The notes beneath the pieces were generated by a model. It saw nothing but the letters and a program-made list of their open reading frames with translations. It was not told where the DNA came from and made no database searches. Shown piece by piece: positions 55,586-63,910 of a stretch of DNA of 64,000 bases. Location of the stretch: NCBI GenBank assembly GCA_002307295.1, contig DBTY01000004.1, positions 181,117 to 245,116 of the forward strand, written 5' to 3'. The DNA is from Ignavibacteriales bacterium UBA1304 (GTDB lineage Bacteria > Bacteroidota > Ignavibacteria > Ignavibacteriales > Ignavibacteriaceae). The position numbers were made by a program, and so were the translations under genes. Within the stretch, counting starts at the first letter, position 1, and every line of letters begins with the position of its first letter.

Positions 55586-57544
55586 TTATATAATTTTAGT
55601 CTTTGGGGGCAGGTTTCGATACCAAAACCAATACATCCCGGTAAGACAAAAAACAAATACGCCCAGATTTATATAGAACTCTCCATATGATCGAATCATA
55701 AACTGCATTGGCAAAAGGAATAACGATACCTGCCAGCCAAGCGTAAACGGGACTGCAATTAGTTCGTTTTTATGTTCCTTTTCCATAGCTTTTCTGACAT
55801 CCGGAGCTAATCTTTTCTTATAAGGCTTCCAAAATCCAAAGGGTCTTGTGCTTTTATAAAAATTTTCAACTACTGCGTCATCGGCAGGTTTTGTTAAATA
55901 CGTGCCAATAATTGTAGCAATTAACGATACAAAACAAGCCGCGCTAAATTCCTGCCATTCAGGCGCATGAGGAAAATATTTTGCGCATAGGACAGCCATA
56001 ATAATCCCAACTGTTGTGCCAATAGCAAACCCACCGCCATTATACCGCCACCAATAGAATTTTAACATTGCCGGTATTGCAAGACCGCCGCCAAGTCCCA
56101 TAATCAGCCAACCCCAAATCTGGTTTATACTATGCAAATTATAAGCAAGTATATAACCGGACGAAACCAGCGCTACTGTAAAAAAATACGAGGCCAGGAT
56201 TAATTCTCTGTTGTTTGCCTTCGAGCGGAAATATCGCTGATAAATATCCTTTGTAAAATATGCCGTAGTGGTATTTACATTTGAATTGAACGACGACAAT
56301 GCAGCTGCAATAAACGCTATAAAAAAGAACCCGCGAACCCCTATCGGTATGTTAAATAAAATGACCGCAGGAACAATTCTTTCTGTATTTATCGTTCCGT
56401 CAAAACTCACCAGATGGAGCTTTGACTGCCAATCATCTTTTAACATCCCTTTTAACCCGTTAATTAATTCTGCCGGGTAATTGCTTGGAAAGTTCATTAT
56501 ATTCGTTAAAGATTCAGTCCAATTCTCTCTTGTAACATTATGAATATGGGCTTTAATCAGCACAGCGACTTGCGTTATAATTGTTTGATCCGGGAAGAGC
56601 CCGTTTACCAGAAATATTCCAAGCACGGCAAAGCCAATCATCATAGGCCACCTGAACATCATAAGAGAGGCCCACAAAAAACTTAATGTGCCGCACTCCC
56701 GTTCGTTCCTGGCGCCAAAATACCTGGGATCAGCTCCAGCCGATGAAATACCGAAGAAAAAATTTCTTAACAGGTAAAAAAACGCAAACAACGTTAAATC
56801 CTGATATGCCTCATAACCTTTGGGCATTTTAACTTTCCAGCTTAAAAAAGAACGCGTCCACTCGTCATTACCTGTAACTTTTTCTGCAATTGCAGAAAGG
56901 TTTTCGCTTCCGCCTATTTTTGAATATGCCATTGCAGAAATCAGGATAATCATAGTAAATAATATTACAGATTGGAATAGATCCGTATAAACCACGCCAT
57001 AAAATCCCGAAATCATTGTATATATGGTTGCAATTGCAATCATAAAAAGAGCGCAAGTTTCCGGCGAATACGGGAAAAACATTGACGTAAAAATGCCAAG
57101 CGCTTTAATTATATATGCCAGCATGCCAATTGTGGTTAAAATTACCGCCACCAGCGAAAATATTCGCGCAAATTGACCGCCCCAATCGCTTCCAAACCGG
57201 TATTCCATCCATTCTGCTCCGGTCATACATTTTGATCTGTAATGCCATTTGCCCGACCAAAGCAACATAAAACTAAGAATAAGAACCGCTCCGCCTCTGA
57301 ATTCTATATATAATCCTCTGGGACCAAGCATATAAAGAAATGAAACTATAAGCATGGTTCCGGCCATATCAATAAATGAAGACATTCCTGAAATGCCCAT
57401 TGCCCACCAAGGGACTTTATTAGCTCCTAGAAAATAGTCTTCTAAGCTTTTTGACGCTTTTTTCTTTAGAAAAATGCTTAAACCAACAAGAATAGCCAGA
57501 TATAACCCAATTACCATGAAATCTATAAGATTTAGGTACTTCAT
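55586..57544 (-). CDS. Sodium:solute symporter (SSS family)
   Basis: 652 residues and about 14 membrane segments; ribosome-binding site AGGG seven bases before the ATG. SSS features: N-terminal DFMVIGLYLAILVGLSIFLKK, DYFLGANKVPWWAMGISGMSS (helix 1-2, sodium-site region), WMEYRFGSDWGGQFARIFS and, in the second half, IAFIAAALSSFNSNVNTTTA with the conserved Ser pair of the second sodium site. The long C-terminal extension holds two further membrane segments. Substrate not readable; a sugar or sugar acid is likely from context. Operator-like site 57631-57644 lies 87 bases upstream. It precedes the regulator by 123 bases. Confidence 0.88.
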   Translation of the reverse strand: MKYLNLIDFMVIGLYLAILVGLSIFLKKKASKSLEDYFLGANKVPWWAMGISGMSSFIDMAGTMLIVSFLYMLGPRGLYIEFRGGAVLILSFMLLWSGKWHYRSKCMTGAEWMEYRFGSDWGGQFARIFSLVAVILTTIGMLAYIIKALGIFTSMFFPYSPETCALFMIAIATIYTMISGFYGVVYTDLFQSVILFTMIILISAMAYSKIGGSENLSAIAEKVTGNDEWTRSFLSWKVKMPKGYEAYQDLTLFAFFYLLRNFFFGISSAGADPRYFGARNERECGTLSFLWASLMMFRWPMMIGFAVLGIFLVNGLFPDQTIITQVAVLIKAHIHNVTRENWTESLTNIMNFPSNYPAELINGLKGMLKDDWQSKLHLVSFDGTINTERIVPAVILFNIPIGVRGFFFIAFIAAALSSFNSNVNTTTAYFTKDIYQRYFRSKANNRELILASYFFTVALVSSGYILAYNLHSINQIWGWLIMGLGGGLAIPAMLKFYWWRYNGGGFAIGTTVGIIMAVLCAKYFPHAPEWQEFSAACFVSLIATIIGTYLTKPADDAVVENFYKSTRPFGFWKPYKKRLAPDVRKAMEKEHKNELIAVPFTLGWQVSLFLLPMQFMIRSYGEFYINLGVFVFCLTGMYWFWYRNLPPKTKII

Positions 57545-57630
57545 TTATGCCCTATTATTATTCGTATGTCCGGATTTCCGGTAATTTTACAATATATAGA
57601 CAATAGATTCATTTAAATTTAGCAAATAAA

Positions 57631-57644
57631 TTGTATATATGCAA
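57631..57644. promoter_or_regulatory. Operator palindrome, site 5 (symporter promoter)
   Basis: TTGTATATATGCAA, 13 of 14 matches to the consensus, 87 bases before the symporter ATG. A weaker half-match TGATATATACAT lies at 57663-57674, about 30 bp away, like the paired spacing at 22911/22943. Confidence 0.55.
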
Positions 57645-57806
57645 TCACAAGTCTGGTTTTTGTGATATATACATTAGCTTTACGGCTTCAAAAACAAAAC
57701 AAAAGGACGTATTTCTGGACGTTACTACCCAGTTATTTGAAAGCTTGGCATGCATAAAGATTTTTGGGGAGGGAGGAACTTTACCGTAAGAAATAGGATA
57801 CGAAAA

Positions 57807-57831
57807 ACCCCTAAGCCGTTATATACTTAGG
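57807..57831 (-). terminator. Rho-independent terminator of tRNA-Ser
   Basis: CCCCTAAG / CTTAGGGG stem, 10-base loop, followed on the minus strand by TTTTTCG. It begins 9 bases after the tRNA 3' end. The same hairpin with its flank is duplicated at 20830-20862. Confidence 0.9.
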
Positions 57832-57839
57832 GGTCTTGC

Positions 57840-57925
57840 GGAGAGACAGGGATTCGAACCCCGGAAGGACTTGCATCCTTAACGGTTTTCAAGACCGCCG
57901 CATTCAACCACTCTGCCATCTCTCC
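57840..57925 (-). tRNA. tRNA-Ser, anticodon TGA
   Basis: 86 bases read on the minus strand. The acceptor stem GGAGAGA pairs with TCTCTCC, anticodon loop CTTGAAA gives TGA, the T-arm holds GGTTCGAATCC, and the long variable arm is typical of class II serine tRNA. CCA is not encoded (GCAA follows). It stands between the catabolic region and ordinary chromosomal genes. Confidence 0.95.
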
Positions 57926-58043
57926 GTTGAATTTTACGTTTTTGCTTTTTACGGCAAAACCATAATATATTTTAGTTTACAATAATAATTAAAATTATTT
58001 TAATTACAAAACCATTTTTCTGTTTTTTAAGCTTACGACTTTA

Positions 58044-59027
58044 TTAAAAAAGCTTTGCCGTTTCTTTTTTTATCTCGTCTAATTTTTCGCGGCTTATAAA
58101 TACTTCGCTAAAAATCTCTATCAGGTTTTCTTTTGTTATTTTATTAAAGTCTTTTTCTAATGGAGTTATGCATACGCCGCCAAGGTCTACAGAGGCCGGA
58201 CTTAATAATATCTGGTCTTCTCCTTCGCGGAAGTAGTGCGACGGGCGATGTTTTTCTCTCAATAAAAACAAAATACGCCAGCCTTTTTCGCCATAAAAAG
58301 CGAGTATATTAAGCATGGGTTCCGCCTCAACAGCGGCAATTTCTTTATATTTATCGTAAAACTTATCTAATGCAGCCGCTAACGCAGCCTTATCGGCAGA
58401 CTCGAATGAAATCATTTTTCTTAAGGTATCGTCTATTGCAGTTATTGTTATATCGCCGCCTGCATAAACTGGCTGGCCAAATTTACTCTTCAGATTTTCA
58501 TACTCGCCGTCTATAGGCATAAAATTTTTATCGCCAGCCTGAAAATGGAAGTGGTCGGGAGCCGAAGCGCCGCATTTAGGTCCGTTGTAAAAAACAGTAT
58601 AGTATTTGCTTAAATCTTTGCTTATATCAATCAAGGCCGGAAAGGCTCCTTTTATAACCTGCGGTTTGTGCTCCAATCCAGGTATTGTAAAATGTTCTGG
58701 GAAGATAGGGAAAGGATTACATAATACAATATATTTTTCCTGATACAATATTCCTTTTTGCGCCGGAGGCAGATTCTGCGGACACAAAAAGCATTTTCTT
58801 TCTTTTATAGATTTTGGATCGACTTTTGCCGCGGTAGATACCATTCTGCCGGGATTAAACTGAACTTTAATGTCAAATCCTTCAAATTCAAATTTTTTAA
58901 CCTTAATCGATTTCAGGCTTTTATTGCCCGAAGCTAAAAGATCCCACTCAATTATTTGTTCGGCTAAGAGTTCCTTTGCCGCATCGCCCAGATCTGAGCT
59001 CTTAGGTTTAAATATATTTTCCATCAT
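58044..59027 (-). CDS. DUF4922 HIT-like nucleotidyltransferase/phosphorylase
   Basis: 327 residues, soluble. Seen: CFLCPQNLPPAQKGI (about 78-92, a Cys pair), NPFPIFPEHFTIPG (about 107-120) and CGASAPDHFHFQAG (about 152-165), the histidine-triad-like H-x-H-x-Q of the Ap4A phosphorylase/GDP-galactose phosphorylase side of the HIT superfamily; then the DUF4922 second half (RILFLLREKHRPSHY). Such enzymes transfer or phosphorolyse a nucleotide linked to a sugar or another nucleotide; substrate unknown. Divergent from pcrB with a 128-base gap; not part of the catabolic locus. Confidence 0.75.
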   Translation of the reverse strand: MMENIFKPKSSDLGDAAKELLAEQIIEWDLLASGNKSLKSIKVKKFEFEGFDIKVQFNPGRMVSTAAKVDPKSIKERKCFLCPQNLPPAQKGILYQEKYIVLCNPFPIFPEHFTIPGLEHKPQVIKGAFPALIDISKDLSKYYTVFYNGPKCGASAPDHFHFQAGDKNFMPIDGEYENLKSKFGQPVYAGGDITITAIDDTLRKMISFESADKAALAAALDKFYDKYKEIAAVEAEPMLNILAFYGEKGWRILFLLREKHRPSHYFREGEDQILLSPASVDLGGVCITPLEKDFNKITKENLIEIFSEVFISREKLDEIKKETAKLF

Positions 59028-59155
59028 CTCATTATATTATTAAAAATAAACAACAGAAAAATAAGCATTTAAAGATAAAAGCAAACTTTTATATCTATCT
59101 TAAAATTTTTATATTCACTTAACGTTTTATAGGCATTATCAGCCAGATTATATTT

Positions 59156-59899
59156 ATGAAGATTTTAAATTATATTTACGATATTATTGAAAAACGGGGC
59201 GCAGGCTATTTTATCCTGATTGACCCGGATAAAATTCCATTTGAAGAAGCGGGACGTTTTGTAAAAATATGCGAAGAATCAGACGTTGACGCCTTTCTGA
59301 TTGGAGACAGTCTTACGATGAACGGAGGCTTTGATAAATATATAATTGAAATTAAAAAAAATACGTCTAAGCCGGTAATAGTGTTTCCGGGCGCAGTAAC
59401 GCAGGTTTCGGCTTCTGCGGACGCCGTTTTCTTTTTATCTGTGGTCAGCGGAAGGAATCCGGAACACCTGATTGGCAAACATGTTTTAGCCGCGCCAATG
59501 ATTAAGAACGTCGGTCTTGAACCGATACCTGTTGCGTATATGCTTATTGAATCAGGCTCTGTAACTACGGCTCTTTACATGAGCGGCAGCCAGCCTGTGC
59601 CAAGAAACAAGCCGGAAATAGCGGCGGCAACGGCTTTAGCGGCGGAGTACCTCGGTATGAAGCTGATTTATCTTGAAGCTGGTTCCGGAGCAGATAATAC
59701 AACTCCTAATGAAATGGTTAAGGTTGTTTCTGATTATTGCAGCATCCCAGTTATAGTTGGGGGAGGCATTAAAACGCCGGAATGCGCAAAAGAAAAAGTA
59801 GATAACGGGGCAAAAATAATTGTAACTGGCAACTTTTTTGAAGACAAAAAAAACTGGTCTTTAATTAAAGACTTTGCCGCGGCAATTCATAAAAATTAA
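59156..59899 (+). CDS. pcrB: PcrB/GGGP synthase-like prenylglyceryl phosphate synthase
   Basis: 247 residues, full family length. TIM-barrel with phosphate motifs: IDPDKIPFEEAGRF (about 23-36), DAFLIGDSLTMNGG, PVIVFPGAVTQVS, FLSVVSGRNPEHLIGKH, YLEAGSGADN (about 173-182) and VIVGGGIKTPECA (about 199-211). The enzyme joins a prenyl diphosphate to sn-glycerol-1-phosphate. In archaea it makes membrane lipid precursors; bacterial members make related ether lipids, with GGGP-synthase activity reported from Bacteroidota. Chain length cannot be fixed from the sequence. Followed 14 bases later by gmhA, hence a two-gene operon. Confidence 0.9.
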   Translation: MKILNYIYDIIEKRGAGYFILIDPDKIPFEEAGRFVKICEESDVDAFLIGDSLTMNGGFDKYIIEIKKNTSKPVIVFPGAVTQVSASADAVFFLSVVSGRNPEHLIGKHVLAAPMIKNVGLEPIPVAYMLIESGSVTTALYMSGSQPVPRNKPEIAAATALAAEYLGMKLIYLEAGSGADNTTPNEMVKVVSDYCSIPVIVGGGIKTPECAKEKVDNGAKIIVTGNFFEDKKNWSLIKDFAAAIHKN

Positions 59900-59913
59900 T
59901 TTAGGGTATAAGC

Positions 59914-60504
59914 TTGGATAAAAGAAAATTTATTATCGAGTCGTTGGTTGAAAGTTCAGAAACCAAAATTGCAATTCAGCATAAATGTATGGATTCTATT
60001 CTTTCTGCTGAAAAGCTTTTAGTTAATACTTTTAAAAACGGCAAGAAACTGCTTTTGTGCGGCAATGGCGGCAGCGCGGCCGACTGCCAGCATTTAGCCG
60101 CTGAATTTGTTATCCGGCTTAGTCATAAACTTGACCGTCCTTCTATCCCGGCTATCGCTCTTACAACCGACACGTCAAATCTTACCGCAGGCGGCAACGA
60201 CATCGGTTTTGAAAATATTTTCGCCCGTATTTTACAAGGTCTTGGAGCTGAAGGCGACGCTTTAATTGCTATTTCTACTAGCGGAAACTCTCCAAATATT
60301 ATCAAAGCTGTAGAAACGGCTAAATCAAAAAATATTAAGGTTATTGGATTTTTAGGCGGAAATGGCGGAAAACTTTTAGATAAAATCGACGTTCCTATTT
60401 TAATTCCGTCGCATAATACTCAACGCATTCAGGAAGGGCACATAACTGTAGGGCATATCTTATGCGAATTGACCGAAGACGAACTATACGGCTCTAAGCA
60501 GTAA
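59914..60504 (+). CDS. gmhA: Sedoheptulose-7-phosphate isomerase GmhA
   Basis: 196 residues, starting at TTG (59914) with AGGG upstream; no ATG fits the conserved N-terminus. SIS-domain motifs LLLCGNGGSAADCQHLAAEF (about 49-68), LTTDTSNLTAGGNDIGFENIF, ALIAISTSGNSPNIIKAVE, and the C-terminal IQEGHITVGHILCELTE with the catalytic Glu/His. Makes D-glycero-D-manno-heptose-7-phosphate for the lipopolysaccharide core. It is cotranscribed with pcrB, an envelope-lipid gene. Confidence 0.92.
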   Translation: MDKRKFIIESLVESSETKIAIQHKCMDSILSAEKLLVNTFKNGKKLLLCGNGGSAADCQHLAAEFVIRLSHKLDRPSIPAIALTTDTSNLTAGGNDIGFENIFARILQGLGAEGDALIAISTSGNSPNIIKAVETAKSKNIKVIGFLGGNGGKLLDKIDVPILIPSHNTQRIQEGHITVGHILCELTEDELYGSKQ

Positions 60505-60850
60505 AGCTAATGCAGTTTCAATAGTCCTCATTAAATATCCGAAAAGTATGTCATGCCTGCGGAAGCAGGCATCTCCTAAACGCCTGGATTCATTATACCG
60601 CAAAGGAGATTATAAACATAGATGGCACGATAGAGAAGGAATTTAATGTATAGCGTTAAATTCCTCTGACACATAATCCGGGTCAAAATAGAATCCGGAG
60701 GATTCTAATGTTTGTAATATTTACGGGAGTGAAAACCCTACGACCCCGACGGGGTCGTACAAAAGCGGATTTAACTGGGCTATATACCTGTAATCCCTTC
60801 GGGATTAAACCCCGTTTAAACCGTCCCTAAAGCGTAATACATGCTTAATA
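60505..60850. repeat. 346-bp intergenic region with five tight palindromes
   Basis: No gene. Palindromes: ATGCCTGC/GCAGGCAT (60553-60572), GGAATTTAA/TTAAATTCC (60638-60664), TAGAATCC/GGATTCTA (60689-60707), TACGACCCC/GGGGTCGTA (60739-60759) and TAATCCC/GGGATTA (60791-60807). Four have loops of only three or four bases. The cluster resembles REP/BIME-type interspersed palindromes between convergent genes; it can also stop transcription from both sides. Confidence 0.7.
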
Positions 60851-61270
60851 CTATTTTACTTTCAGTTTCACGTTTAGCAAAGCAAATACTTCGTTCAGTT
60901 CGGTTGACTTATCTACCGGAAGAAAAATCCATTTCCCTTCGTGCGCAGTTGGGGTATTTTCAATTAGGGATTTTACGCTGTCAGATAAACCCTGGCTTAA
61001 AGCCGCGTCAAGCTGATTTTTATTCAGAATAATCTGCGCCATAAAATATTTTTCGCCGGGATATAGAGCTATAACCGATTTGCCCGATTTAATAAAACGC
61101 AAAGCCCAGCCATAGTTTACTCCGTAGAATTTCCACTCCCCTTTTATTTTTAAATCAATCGCAAGGTATTGAAAAATCGTTAGCCACTTCTTTTTAACTG
61201 CGCCAAGAATTTTTAAGATTTCTTCATCGGCTGGTTTGCTGGTTTTGTCAGTAAAATATCCTTTACTCAT
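60851..61270 (-). CDS. DUF3788 family protein
   Basis: 139 residues, ribosome-binding site AAGGAGA. DUF3788 pattern: EIKKILG-like start (ADEEILKILGAVKKKWLTIF), EWKFYGVNYGWALRFIKSGK (about 46-65), ALYPGEKYFMAQIIL and a closing GKWIFLPVDKSTELNEVFAL. A small cytosolic protein found widely in bacteria, related to YdeI/DUF1801-like small folds in size; no function is known. First of a group transcribed leftward together with, or downstream of, the EamA and methyltransferase genes (31-base gap). Confidence 0.8.
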   Translation of the reverse strand: MSKGYFTDKTSKPADEEILKILGAVKKKWLTIFQYLAIDLKIKGEWKFYGVNYGWALRFIKSGKSVIALYPGEKYFMAQIILNKNQLDAALSQGLSDSVKSLIENTPTAHEGKWIFLPVDKSTELNEVFALLNVKLKVK

Positions 61271-61301
61271 TTAACTATCTCCTTCCGTTCAAATAATTAA
61301 A

Positions 61302-62177
61302 CTACATTCCTATATTAATTAAAAGTATCCCTACAAAGATGACGATAACCGCGACGACTTTTTCCATCTTGAACTTTTCTTTAAGGAACACAACCCCAAA
61401 TAGAATTGCAAATATTATTGCCGTTTGCCGCATAGGAACCGCTATGCTCACGTCAATTTTCTGCAAGGCAAGGCGGAAAAACAGAAACGAAAACAGCAAC
61501 GCTATTCCGCCAATTAAAAGTATTTCCCAGTTTTTTGAAGTATAACCCATAAAATCTGCGCGGCCTGATATCAGCATATATATAATCATGTTCAACGACA
61601 TAAAGCCGACTAGCAGACCAAGATATGCCGACGCCTGAAACGAAGAAACACGGTACTTATCAAATATTGCTCCAAACGAATATACAAACGACGATAATAT
61701 CGCATACCGCGCGCCTTTATAATCCTTATTAAATTGAAACATTTTTTTTAGTTCAGTTAAAGATATTTCTTTCATCTGGACCATCATTGCGCCCAATACA
61801 GTTGCCCCTATGCCTGCGCCAGTCAGTATGGAAATTTTTTCGCCTAAAACGATAAACGCCCAAATTGGGATAAACAGCGGACTTAAAACTGTAAGCGGAT
61901 AGCTTGTAGATATTGCTCCCCCCTGCTGATACGCTTTATTAACAAATATCTGATACAATATATAAAAGAAAGACGCCCCATAAATATAAGGCACGTTATT
62001 CCAGGGAATTTCAGCATATCCTTTTAACAGAGTCATAGCTACAACAGACAACAATCCCGCCGCCAAAAGTATTCCGTTTAAGAAGTAATGATCGCCCCCG
62101 TTTTTACGCATTAAAAAATTATAAAACGCGTGCAGCGCCGAAGAGATAACAATAAGAGCTAAATATTTAATTTCCAT
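61302..62177 (-). CDS. EamA/DMT-family transporter
   Basis: 291 residues from ATG 62177; a GTG at 62213 would add 12 residues of non-membrane sequence, and I prefer the ATG since helix 1 starts directly after it. Ten membrane segments in two EamA repeats (about 5-140 and 150-290): SSALHAFYNFLMRKNGG in helix 1, VLSPLFIPIWAFIVLGEKIS in repeat 1 and AVPMRQTAIIFAILFGVVFLKEKF in repeat 2. An inner-membrane metabolite exporter or importer of unknown substrate. It lies between methyltransferase and DUF3788 genes. Confidence 0.85.
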   Translation of the reverse strand: MEIKYLALIVISSALHAFYNFLMRKNGGDHYFLNGILLAAGLLSVVAMTLLKGYAEIPWNNVPYIYGASFFYILYQIFVNKAYQQGGAISTSYPLTVLSPLFIPIWAFIVLGEKISILTGAGIGATVLGAMMVQMKEISLTELKKMFQFNKDYKGARYAILSSFVYSFGAIFDKYRVSSFQASAYLGLLVGFMSLNMIIYMLISGRADFMGYTSKNWEILLIGGIALLFSFLFFRLALQKIDVSIAVPMRQTAIIFAILFGVVFLKEKFKMEKVVAVIVIFVGILLINIGM

Positions 62178-62219
62178 ATTATAAGTAGGCGCGCGCGGCA
62201 GAATAGCCGTCACATAATT

Positions 62220-63041
62220 TTATTTCCCAAATTTTAAATGAACCATATGCATTATATTTAATAAATCGGATAGCTTCATGGCTAATTTTATGTTCAAAGG
62301 GAAAGAGCCTTTAAAATATTTAAACATTAAATAGTCTTCTTTTAACTCTATTCTATTATCCCATTTTAGTATCTCCGAAGCGCGATCAATTCCCCATTTA
62401 AGGTATGAACTTTCGTCCATGCCGCTGCTTTTTATTACTCTTTTATTTGCCACTGTAATTCCCCTGCGAGAGCTGGCGTCAAAAATAATTTCAGAGCTGG
62501 CAAAATTATCGGCCAGTTGCAAAAAAGAATTTTTAATTTGAGCTTCTTCAAAATAATACAATACTCCAGCCGCAATAAAGAAAACATTATCATTAACGGC
62601 CAGCTGTTTGAACCAATCGAAATCGAGAAAAGAAGAAACGATAAACTTTCTCCTGCCGGTTTCTTTAATAAACTTTTTTCTTAATTCAATTGAGTCGGGC
62701 AAATCCAAATCGTACCAGCGCAGCAAGCCATTATCCACGCGTTCAAAAGTAGTATCCATTCCGCAGCCAATATTCACTATTGTCGCTTTAGGACGCCGGG
62801 TCAAAAAATCCTTTACAGCTTTATCTATATAAATACTGCGCGCTATCCAGGCAAGCTGGCTTAAAGGACTTGTATTTTTACTTATTAAAGAAAAATCATA
62901 ATTTATTTTCCCTACTATTTCAACTGCAGCGTTATCTACCAGCATTGGATTAGATTTTTGAGTTTCTACAGCCCGGCCCCATAAAGGTAAAAGCATAGTT
63001 TGCTGAACCGGGCCAAGCTCTATATCTATTTTAGTATTCAT
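62220..63041 (-). CDS. Leucine-carboxyl-methyltransferase-like SAM methyltransferase
   Basis: 273 residues. LCMT/PPM1-like features: LLPLWGRAVETQKSNPMLVD near the start, AWIARSIYIDKAVKDFL, SAM motif I IVNIGCGMDTTFERVD (about 90-105), RWYDLDLPDSIELR (motif II) and FIAAGVLYYFEE. In bacteria this family methylates small molecules or polyketide-type products rather than protein phosphatase. Soluble. It is 18 bases after the Tam-like gene, so cotranscribed; substrate unknown. Confidence 0.85.
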   Translation of the reverse strand: MNTKIDIELGPVQQTMLLPLWGRAVETQKSNPMLVDNAAVEIVGKINYDFSLISKNTSPLSQLAWIARSIYIDKAVKDFLTRRPKATIVNIGCGMDTTFERVDNGLLRWYDLDLPDSIELRKKFIKETGRRKFIVSSFLDFDWFKQLAVNDNVFFIAAGVLYYFEEAQIKNSFLQLADNFASSEIIFDASSRRGITVANKRVIKSSGMDESSYLKWGIDRASEILKWDNRIELKEDYLMFKYFKGSFPLNIKLAMKLSDLLNIMHMVHLKFGK

Positions 63042-63059
63042 ATAATACCTGCATATTTA

Positions 63060-63830
63060 TTATTTATAGACCACAAAAAATAACCGGCTAAACGGGAGAA
63101 TTATTTTTTTATTAAACTGAACCGGATAACTTTTTTTGCATTCTTCAAGGACGTCGTTTTCAAAAGCAATTTTCTTATCTTCGCGGGGCAGTTTATTAAG
63201 GTATGGTTTCATCGCCGTGCTTCTAAACCACTCAATAAGCGCTTCATGCGATTCAAGTTCATGGAAATAAATTGTTTCCCACATTTCAAAATGCGCATTA
63301 AGCGAACTAAGAATAATATAATAATAATCGGCATTATGGCACGTTAACAGTTCTTCGCATCCATCCGTATAAGAACTCCACTTAGAACTTGCGGCAACTT
63401 TTTCGATAGCTACGTTAACGGGCATTGTTTTAAAATCAGGGACCTGAACGGCAAGCGCGCCGTTTTTATTAACAATTGAAAATAAAGAAGGAATTACTTT
63501 ATTATGATTAGGTATCCATTGTATTACCGCGTTAGAAAAAACAAGATCATATTTCCTTTCAAGATCGAGATTAACCGCGTCTCGTAAAAGCCAAGTCTGG
63601 TCAGGGTAATCTTTCTTTGCCTGTTCAATCATTGCAGGAGAATTATCCATTCCCGTTACTTTGCTTTGCGGCCATTTTTTAACAAGCGCCTGCGAGCTAT
63701 TACCCGGTCCGCAGCCAATATCTATTATGCTTTTAGGATTTTCAATTTTAATTTTAGAAACTAAATCAATAGAGGGTTGCGTGCGTTCGTCTTTATATTT
63801 AAGATATAATTGAGGATTCCAGTCAATCAT
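63060..63830 (-). CDS. tam: Trans-aconitate 2-methyltransferase-like
   Basis: 256 residues, close to the 252 of E. coli Tam. Seen: WNPQLYLKYKDERTQPSIDL (typical Tam start), SAM motif I IIDIGCGPGNSSQALVKKWP, VTGMDNSPAMIEQAKKDYPD, DLVFSNAVIQWIPNH and WFRSTAMKPYLNKLP near 215. Tam methyl-esterifies trans-aconitate that forms spontaneously from the citric-acid-cycle intermediate. The family is broad, so the exact substrate stays likely rather than certain. First gene of the leftward group. Confidence 0.8.
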   Translation of the reverse strand: MIDWNPQLYLKYKDERTQPSIDLVSKIKIENPKSIIDIGCGPGNSSQALVKKWPQSKVTGMDNSPAMIEQAKKDYPDQTWLLRDAVNLDLERKYDLVFSNAVIQWIPNHNKVIPSLFSIVNKNGALAVQVPDFKTMPVNVAIEKVAASSKWSSYTDGCEELLTCHNADYYYIILSSLNAHFEMWETIYFHELESHEALIEWFRSTAMKPYLNKLPREDKKIAFENDVLEECKKSYPVQFNKKIILPFSRLFFVVYK

Positions 63831-63910
63831 TATAGAGCCCCGTAAAGTTGGAATAATTTGAATTTCTGTATTATTTAATTGGTTAAACCGCTTTTAAAAT
63901 AAATGAGCGA

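Noticed and set aside
21013..57544. Integrase or transposase inside the putative island
   Set aside because: I looked for tyrosine or serine recombinase and transposase motifs in all gene products of this region and found none.
60505..60850. CRISPR array in the palindrome-rich gap
   Set aside because: The palindromes differ in sequence and spacing; there are no identical repeats with regular spacers.
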